This document shows, in pieces, positions 1 through 4,020 of a DNA stretch of 6,131 nt (position 1 is the stretch's first letter; the number at the start of each line of letters is the position of its first letter). The stretch lies in assembly GCA_016763095.1 (NCBI GenBank), contig JAESUK010000025.1, positions 1 to 6,131 on the forward strand, given 5' to 3'. This DNA is from Alphaproteobacteria bacterium (GTDB lineage: Bacteria; Pseudomonadota; Alphaproteobacteria; Micavibrionales; Micavibrionaceae). The notes under the pieces were generated by a model. The model was not told the DNA's origin. It made no database searches and saw nothing but the letters and a program-made list of their open reading frames with translations. The position numbers and the translations under genes were made by a program.

Positions 1-51
1 CAACAGCTTCTCGGCAATCTCGGTAAATTTAATAAACCAACCGAACAATAA
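1..51 (+). CDS. Possible C-terminal tail of an unidentified plus-strand gene (5' partial)
   Basis: Frame 1 is open from the left edge to a TAA at 49-51 and gives 16 residues (QQLLGNLGKFNKPTEQ). The amphipathic leucine-rich stretch followed by a polar end looks like the last helix of a real protein; C-termini of MarR-type regulators often look like this, but 16 residues cannot establish a family. The stop lies 54 bp from the stop of the minus-strand gene at 106-711, so the two genes would be convergent. Another reading exists: a minus-strand frame starting with ATG at 79-81 is also open to the edge. I prefer the plus frame because its residue composition looks like a soluble protein, but this is a judgement from very little sequence. 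Confidence 0.35.
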   Translation, partial: QQLLGNLGKFNKPTEQ

Positions 52-105
52 AAACCGAGTATGAACGAGACATCTCACCATATCTCGCCTGTCAGAACAA
101 AACCG

Positions 106-711
106 CTACCAATTTGAACATTGTGCACGTTCAATCGCCGTTTTATCAGGATGATCAATATCGCGATCATGTAATCTTTTCTGGTCGCGATTAATCACAT
201 GAATAAAATTCTTGGCAATGTGCAGTAATTCCGCGCGAAGCTGGTCCTTCTTACCGATAGAAACCGCGCCCTTCCCTACAAATTCTTTTTGTAGGTATGC
301 CTTATAATCTTGCTCAAGATTCTCAAAAAAAAGATTCATTAATCTAAGATGTTTTTCTTCATGGGCTTTGACAACATTGTATTCGCAACTCCCTTTCGGG
401 TAATTTGCCGCAATTCTAAGAACTGGTGTATTGCTAATCACAACATCTGACGTGCTAAATAAAATACATTTTTCATCCGCACTTTTACGCGTTTTTGGCA
501 CAAAACGAACATTCACCTGACCTTGCAAATGCCCACTCACCAATCCAGAGGCATTTGATTTTACACGAATTTCTGCCTTGTCCAAACTGTGATCATACTT
601 CACTGGGATCATATTAAGCTTAAAATTAAGTGTCGGGCTAATCACTGGACATGTCGCATTTACAGACACAGGAAGAAACAAAACAGCCATAAAGATAAGA
701 ATTCTATACAT
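106..711 (-). CDS. Exported HExxH-motif protein, DUF922-like predicted zinc metalloprotease
   Basis: This gene encodes 201 residues. Residues 1-19 form a typical signal peptide (short basic start, hydrophobic core ILIFMAVLFLPV, likely cleavage after VNA), so the protein should act in the periplasm or outside the cell. There is no lipobox at Cys21. Four cysteines (21, 82, 109, 198) would allow two disulfides, which fits an exported protein. Residues 117-121 read HEEKH, a match to the HExxH zinc motif, within a predicted helix. Residues 181-198 (HDRDIDHP through Cys198) resemble the conserved YDxxTxHG-type segment that I associate with DUF922 proteins, so His187 or Asp182 could be a third metal ligand. 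The function of that family is poorly known; peptidase activity is inferred from the motif alone. No strong Shine-Dalgarno sequence precedes the ATG at 709-711, but the signal peptide begins there. A later Met (residue 8) would shorten the hydrophobic core. The gene is divergent from the AlkB-like gene and appears monocistronic here. Confidence 0.7.
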   Translation of the reverse strand: MYRILIFMAVLFLPVSVNATCPVISPTLNFKLNMIPVKYDHSLDKAEIRVKSNASGLVSGHLQGQVNVRFVPKTRKSADEKCILFSTSDVVISNTPVLRIAANYPKGSCEYNVVKAHEEKHLRLMNLFFENLEQDYKAYLQKEFVGKGAVSIGKKDQLRAELLHIAKNFIHVINRDQKRLHDRDIDHPDKTAIERAQCSNW

Positions 712-776
712 CGCGCCAGACTATGATGATTTATCGCCTTAGTCACGCCAATTCATTTTCCAACAGCGTGTAAGAA

Positions 777-782
777 TATAAT
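777..782 (+). promoter_or_regulatory. Candidate -10 element (TATAAT) for the AlkB-like gene
   Basis: A perfect TATAAT lies 60 bp upstream of the ATG at 843, in the correct orientation. No convincing -35 box stands 16-18 bp upstream; TTCATT at 752-757 is the nearest, with a 19-bp spacer. If used, transcription would start near 789 with a leader of about 54 nt. I see no LexA-like or Ada-like operator, so nothing here says the gene is damage-inducible. Confidence 0.3.
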
Positions 783-790
783 CGGCTTAG

Positions 791-820
791 ATAACACAAC
801 CGTTTTTATTGACCTATCAA
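791..820 (-). promoter_or_regulatory. Weak candidate promoter for the HExxH protein gene
   Basis: Reading the minus strand, TTGATA (815-820 on the plus strand as TATCAA) is followed after 18 bp by TGTTAT (791-796 as ATAACA). The -35 is close to consensus and the -10 matches 4 of 6 positions. It would start transcription near 784, giving a leader of about 70 nt. It overlaps the region that would promote the divergent AlkB-like gene. Matches of this quality occur by chance in AT-rich DNA. Confidence 0.25.
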
Positions 821-842
821 AGCAACTCCACTACCAAGGGTT

Positions 843-1490
843 ATGTCTAAAAATACACTCCATATTCCAACAGCAAAGCTCGATAAGATATTCAATGCGC
901 AGTCTTTGATAGCCCTAAGTGATCAAATCATCAATTCTGATGGATCACCTATTACGCCTGTAGGAACAAAGGCAAGAAAAGTATGGGAATCTGGTTATAG
1001 GTTTGAAGACATGCTTAAAGGTGAACGTAATTTTATTTCCTTTCCTAAAATTATAACTGACATTTGCCAAAAAGCTATATCTGCCCTTACAAGCCAATCT
1101 GGAGAAAATATCCCGTCAGTCGACAATTTTACGAATTGTATTATTTCTCAATATAATAAAGGTTCAAACGGCATTTTAAAATATCACATAGACATGAATA
1201 AAGATCACCCTTATGCACGAGGTGAATTACGAGATTTCCACTGGGGAGAGCATATAATCGGCGTTGTATTACATGCGGATCTTGGGAAAAAGGGTGCCAG
1301 ATTATGCTTACAACCTCCTGAAAATGGTCGGTCTCCTGCCTTTAACTACAGAGCAGCAATTCAAATTCCCGAAGAAGATGGAACCGTCTTTTTACTTAAG
1401 GGAGATGCTCGAAACAAATGGTTTCACGGCGTAAAGGGTGGAAAAGGCAACCGCCTTTCGCTTACCTATAGAAGCGTTGAATTTCTTTAA
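843..1490 (+). CDS. AlkB-like Fe(II)/2-oxoglutarate-dependent dioxygenase
   Basis: This 215-residue protein has the core residues of the AlkB branch of 2-oxoglutarate/Fe(II) dioxygenases: HxD at His115-Ile-Asp117, a distal His195 in WFHGV, and the RxxxxxR signature Arg204...Arg210 (RLSLTYR), where AlkB uses one arginine to bind the 2-oxoglutarate carboxylate. The strand NCIISQYNKGS (98-108) before HxD matches the AlkB pattern of Asn and Tyr residues that line the cofactor pocket. Length is close to E. coli AlkB (216 residues). The HxD-to-distal-His distance is about 80 residues, longer than in E. coli AlkB (56), so the lid or substrate loop region probably differs. The expected reaction is oxidative removal of methyl groups using O2, with CO2 and succinate released. 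The substrate (alkylated DNA, RNA or protein) cannot be told from sequence. The start has AAGGG at 836-840 only 2 nt from ATG, tighter than usual; an in-frame TGA at 810-812 limits any upstream start. GC is about 38-39% by hand count, lower than the mla genes. Confidence 0.8.
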   Translation: MSKNTLHIPTAKLDKIFNAQSLIALSDQIINSDGSPITPVGTKARKVWESGYRFEDMLKGERNFISFPKIITDICQKAISALTSQSGENIPSVDNFTNCIISQYNKGSNGILKYHIDMNKDHPYARGELRDFHWGEHIIGVVLHADLGKKGARLCLQPPENGRSPAFNYRAAIQIPEEDGTVFLLKGDARNKWFHGVKGGKGNRLSLTYRSVEFL

Positions 1491-1550
1491 GATACTAAAC
1501 TAATTACCCTCTTCTCAATGATCTTTGAATAAACCCGAACCAGTATAAAT

Positions 1551-1580
1551 TTGATTTCTGGATAAAAAAGGACATATAAT
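1551..1580 (+). promoter_or_regulatory. Sigma70-like promoter of the hsp20 cluster
   Basis: TTGATT at 1551-1556 and a perfect TATAAT at 1575-1580 are separated by 18 bp. The predicted start near 1587 gives a leader of about 64 nt before the hsp20 ATG. The -10 does not look like the C-rich -10 of sigma32 promoters, and I do not find a convincing CTTG...CTATAT-type RpoH promoter. This fits a gene transcribed by the housekeeping sigma factor and controlled mainly at translation. Confidence 0.5.
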
Positions 1581-1586
1581 AACTAC

Positions 1587-1650
1587 TGTGATGCCTAAGG
1601 TAGGGTCACAAACATATTAAGTACTAGCTTGCTCAAGAGAGGAGTTTAAG
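1587..1650 (+). promoter_or_regulatory. Candidate ROSE-type RNA thermometer in the hsp20 leader
   Basis: The leader between the predicted start and the ATG can fold into two hairpins. Hairpin 1 pairs TGTGA (1587-1591) with TCACA (1606-1610), with an inner CCT/AGG stem (1594-1596 with 1602-1604). Hairpin 2 holds the Shine-Dalgarno sequence: TTGCT (1629-1633) faces AGGA (1640-1643) across a 6-nt loop. Its pairs are U1633-A1640, C1632-G1641, U1630-G1642, U1629-A1643, C1628-G1644, then G1627-U1645 and A1626-U1646, with G1631 left unpaired. U(U/C)GCU opposite the Shine-Dalgarno with one unpaired G is the known signature of ROSE elements, which sit before small heat-shock genes in alpha- and gammaproteobacteria and melt on warming. 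The fold is hand-drawn; no energy was computed. Confidence 0.55.
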
Positions 1651-2148
1651 ATGACAACACGTTTATCTTTATTTGATAGCCCTTTATTCTTAGGATTTGA
1701 CCATTTCGAACAAACCTTCGATAGACTGAAAAAACATGCTTCAGAAGGTTACCCCCCATATAACATCGAACAAATTGGTGAAAGCGGACTGCGCATAACG
1801 CTTGCGGTCGCTGGCTTTTCTATGGACAATCTTGAGGTTGAGATTGATCAAAACCAACTCACCATCCGAGGGCGTCAACCAGAAGAAGCAGATGAAGAAG
1901 GACGTGTTTATCTTCACCGCGGAATTGCGGGACGTCAGTTCCAACGCAGCTTTGTTCTCGCAGACGGTATTGAAGTCGTGGATGCATCTTTAGATAATGG
2001 ATTGCTTCATATTGATATGCAACGTATAATCCCTGAGTCCACAGCCCGACAAATTAAAATTAAGGGCAAAAAACCTGACTCTGGATCTATCAAAAAACTC
2101 GAAGCGATTGATTTAAAATCAACACGAGAACAGCCAAAAGAAGATTAA
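1651..2148 (+). CDS. Small heat-shock protein, Hsp20/alpha-crystallin family (IbpA-like)
   Basis: This 165-residue cytosolic chaperone should bind unfolding proteins without ATP and hold them for the ClpB/DnaK system. Domain order: an N-terminal arm (about 1-33, with LSLFDSPLFLGFDHFEQTF, aromatic and typical of bacterial class A small Hsps), the alpha-crystallin domain (about 34-139) opening with YPPYNIE, containing VAGF (53-56), YLHRGIAGRQFQRSF (87-101) and the signature AxxxNGLL (112-119), then the I-x-I anchor Ile135-Lys-Ile137 used in oligomer assembly. A charged tail of about 26 residues (140-165) follows, somewhat longer than in E. coli IbpA/B. The start is well supported: AGGAG at 1640-1644 lies 6 nt before the ATG. 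It is the first gene of the cluster and is followed 4 bp later by the DUF1150 gene. Control is probably thermal at the translation level through the upstream leader. Confidence 0.93.
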   Translation: MTTRLSLFDSPLFLGFDHFEQTFDRLKKHASEGYPPYNIEQIGESGLRITLAVAGFSMDNLEVEIDQNQLTIRGRQPEEADEEGRVYLHRGIAGRQFQRSFVLADGIEVVDASLDNGLLHIDMQRIIPESTARQIKIKGKKPDSGSIKKLEAIDLKSTREQPKED

Positions 2149-2152
2149 CTTT

Positions 2153-2383
2153 ATGAAGACTGAAATAACCCAAGAGATGTCTTTTAAAGACTTTCTGAGG
2201 GGGATGACTCCCTCAGCATTTAGAGCACTCGGTCTTAACCAGCTTGCCTATATAAAAAATGGAAACGATAACCGTTTCGAACTTCATGCGGCAGATGGAA
2301 AAATAATGGCCATTTTTTCAACCCTTGCCCATGCGCAAGATGCGTCACAAGATCATGAACTTAAGTCTGTGACTGTCCACTAG
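2153..2383 (+). CDS. DUF1150 family small protein
   Basis: This 76-residue soluble protein has no signal peptide or membrane segment. It shows the features I recall for DUF1150: ALGLNQLAYIK (25-35, usually seen as 'LG...AYVK'), FELHAADGK (42-50) and the C-terminal HELKSVTVH (68-76). DUF1150 proteins are small, largely confined to Alphaproteobacteria, and often lie directly downstream of an Hsp20 gene, as here. Their biochemical role is unknown. The start lies 4 bp after the hsp20 stop, with only a purine-rich AAAAGAAGA inside the end of hsp20 as a weak ribosome site, so translation is probably coupled to hsp20. By position it may share hsp20's heat-controlled expression and act with or on that chaperone, but that is inference from context alone. 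Confidence 0.88.
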   Translation: MKTEITQEMSFKDFLRGMTPSAFRALGLNQLAYIKNGNDNRFELHAADGKIMAIFSTLAHAQDASQDHELKSVTVH

Positions 2384-2399
2384 TTAAGGCTTTTGTATC

Positions 2400-2430
2400 A
2401 GGAAAAGTCATGCTATTGATTGAATCATGA
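2400..2430 (+). promoter_or_regulatory. Mini-ORF (MLLIES) with Shine-Dalgarno sequence, overlapping the mlaE start
   Basis: AGGA at 2400-2403 sits 6 nt before an ATG at 2410. That ATG opens a six-codon ORF (MLLIES) whose TGA (2428-2430) overlaps the mlaE ATG (2427-2429) as ATGA. The mlaE start itself has no Shine-Dalgarno sequence in the preceding 15 nt, and an in-frame TGA at 2421-2423 excludes an upstream start. The simplest reading is that ribosomes load at the mini-ORF, terminate and restart on mlaE. The alternative is leaderless-like or weak direct initiation at mlaE, or an indel in the assembled sequence. Confidence 0.45.
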
Positions 2431-3209
2431 CAATTGTACTTAATTTATGCCACACCATTGGTGCTTCCATTCTCAATTTTCTCGCAAACATCGGCACCAT
2501 TGTGGCCTTTGCAGGAAAATCCATAGGTCACATTTTTAAAGGTCCTTTTTTCGGACGAAATCTTATGCGCCAATTCATGGACATCGGATATTACTCCCTT
2601 CCTGTTGTTGGGTTAACCGCATTATTCACTGGAATGGTGTTGGCACTTCAAAGTTATACTGGTTTCACACGATTTAACGCGGAAGGCGCAGTTGCCGCCG
2701 TGGTTATCCTCTCTATTACACGTGAACTTGCCCCTGTGCTTGCGGGTCTAATGGTTGCAGGTCGGGTCGGCGCATCTATTGCCGCCGAGATCGGAACAAT
2801 GCGTGTAACAGAACAAATTGATGCACTCTCAACACTCTCTGTAAACCCATATAAATATCTTATTGTCCCGCGCATATTGGCAGGAACAATCACACTTCCA
2901 ATTTTAGTCTTCATTGGAGATTTAATCGGCGTTTATGGTGGTTACATCGTCAGCGTCCATAGCCTCGGCTTTGGATCGGGCAGTTATATCTCACAAAGTT
3001 GGGACACCCTCCAAACAATTGATGTTGTCTCTGGCTTGGTGAAGGCTGCCGTCTTTGGTTTCCTCATCACCCTTATGGGCTGTTACCATGGTTTCAATTC
3101 AGGGCGTGGCGCACAAGGCGTGGGGGCAGCAACAACAAATGCAGTGGTCTCCGCATCTATTCTCATTCTTATCTCTAACTTTGTTCTAACACAGGTATTT
3201 TTCTCATGA
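2427..3209 (+). CDS. mlaE: MlaE: permease of the Mla phospholipid transporter
   Basis: This 260-residue integral inner-membrane protein belongs to the MlaE/TGD1 permease family. With MlaF (ATPase) and MlaD (MCE ring) it moves glycerophospholipids between inner and outer membrane to keep the outer leaflet asymmetric. The sequence shows an N-terminal amphipathic part (about 1-45), the conserved GYYSLPVVGLTALFTGMVLALQ (54-75), and the family core RELAPVLAGLMVAGRVGASIAAE followed by GTMRVTEQIDAL (99-134), which contains the coupling-helix region contacting MlaF. Later segments are a hydrophobic span at about 145-175 (PRILAG, GDLIGVYGG), DVVSGLVKAAVFGFLITLMGCYHG (199-222) and a last helix at about 238-257. 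Length is normal for the family. The end overlaps mlaF by 4 bp (ATGA), so the two are co-translated. A 43-bp gap without a visible terminator separates it from the DUF1150 gene, so read-through from the hsp20 promoter is likely. It may also have its own promoter, which I could not identify. Confidence 0.93.
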   Translation: MTIVLNLCHTIGASILNFLANIGTIVAFAGKSIGHIFKGPFFGRNLMRQFMDIGYYSLPVVGLTALFTGMVLALQSYTGFTRFNAEGAVAAVVILSITRELAPVLAGLMVAGRVGASIAAEIGTMRVTEQIDALSTLSVNPYKYLIVPRILAGTITLPILVFIGDLIGVYGGYIVSVHSLGFGSGSYISQSWDTLQTIDVVSGLVKAAVFGFLITLMGCYHGFNSGRGAQGVGAATTNAVVSASILILISNFVLTQVFFS

Positions 3210-3997
3210 CCAAAAACACGCCTAAAATACCAAAAATAGAAATGAAGAATGTCGTTAAATCGTTCGGAGACAAACATGTCTTAACAGGCGTTGACCTTAC
3301 CGTTAACCCTCAAGAATCCATGGTTATTATTGGCGGTTCAGGAACGGGGAAATCCGTAACATTGAAATGTGTTTTAGGAATCATTAAACCCGACACTGGC
3401 TCTATCAAAGTAGATGGCGTAGAGGTGACAACAATGGAGCCCTCTGACCACGACAAGCTCATGAGCACCTTTGGCATGCTCTTCCAAGGCGGAGCTTTAT
3501 TTGACTCACTTCCTGTTTGGGAAAACGTTGCCTTTGGTCTAATTCACGGACAAAAAATGTCGAAAGACGAAGCCCGCGCAGTCGCCATTGAAAAAATCAG
3601 AGCCGTTGGAATGGGTGAACGTGTCGCCGATCTATACCCCGCAGAATTATCAGGTGGAATGCAAAAACGTATCAGCCTCGCACGCGCAATTGCCACAAGC
3701 CCAGACATCATTTTCTTTGATGAACCAACCACAGGACTTGATCCAATTATGGCAGATGTCATCAACGATCTCATTGTTAAATGCGTGAAAGATTTGGGCG
3801 CAACGGCATTGACCATTACACACGACATGGCATCAGTACGTAAAATTGCTGATAAAGTAGCGATGATCCATGATGGTAAAATCATCTGGACAGGCACAGT
3901 TAAGGAAATGGATAACACAGACAACCCATATGTTGATCAGTTCATCCATGGGCGTGCCGAAGGTCCAATCACCAAGCACTCCGACCTTGCCGCTTAA
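3206..3997 (+). CDS. mlaF: MlaF: ATP-binding subunit of the Mla phospholipid transporter
   Basis: This 263-residue cytoplasmic ABC ATPase powers lipid transport through MlaE. All ABC motifs are intact: Walker A GGSGTGKS (43-50), Q-loop Gln94 in LFQGGALFDSL (a sequence typical of MlaF/Mkl-type ATPases), signature LSGGM (148-152), Walker B IIFFDEP ending in catalytic Glu173 (Asp172-Glu173), D-loop GLDP (177-180) and H-loop His206. The tail DNPYVDQFIHGRAEGPI (240-255) is the usual MlaF-type C-terminal segment. The ATG overlaps the mlaE TGA (ATGA), with AGGT at 3193-3196 as a possible ribosome site. In E. coli mlaF comes before mlaE and both precede mlaD; here the order is mlaE-mlaF and no MCE-domain gene follows, since the next gene is convergent gdh. 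MlaD must therefore be encoded elsewhere. No terminator hairpin is visible in the 23 bp before the gdh stop. Confidence 0.94.
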   Translation: MTKNTPKIPKIEMKNVVKSFGDKHVLTGVDLTVNPQESMVIIGGSGTGKSVTLKCVLGIIKPDTGSIKVDGVEVTTMEPSDHDKLMSTFGMLFQGGALFDSLPVWENVAFGLIHGQKMSKDEARAVAIEKIRAVGMGERVADLYPAELSGGMQKRISLARAIATSPDIIFFDEPTTGLDPIMADVINDLIVKCVKDLGATALTITHDMASVRKIADKVAMIHDGKIIWTGTVKEMDNTDNPYVDQFIHGRAEGPITKHSDLAA

Positions 3998-4020
3998 CAA
4001 GCCCCCGCTAAAACCTCAAA

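Noticed and set aside
1..81. Minus-strand frame from ATG at 79-81 open to the left edge (begins MVRCLVHTRF).
   Set aside because: It is antisense to the more plausible plus-strand tail ending at 51, has only a weak ribosome site, and its composition looks random. It cannot be excluded from 27 codons.
19..86. Possible terminator hairpins: CTCGGT (19-24)/ACCGAG (54-59) and CGAGA (66-70)/TCTCG (82-86).
   Set aside because: The first has a loop of about 29 nt and the second a 5-bp stem; neither is followed directly by a proper T tract.
1525..1550. TTGAAT (1525-1530) with TATAAAT (1544-1550) as a second promoter, possibly RpoH-dependent, for hsp20.
   Set aside because: The spacer is only 13 bp and the -10 lacks the sigma32-type C-rich sequence; the TTGATT/TATAAT pair downstream is better.
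1741..1993. Short overlapping open frames on both strands within hsp20.
   Set aside because: They are shadows of the alpha-crystallin domain reading frame, with no independent evidence.
3544..3924. A 126-residue open frame on the minus strand.
   Set aside because: It lies wholly antisense to mlaF, whose ABC motifs are all intact; its product resembles no family and reflects codon bias of mlaF.
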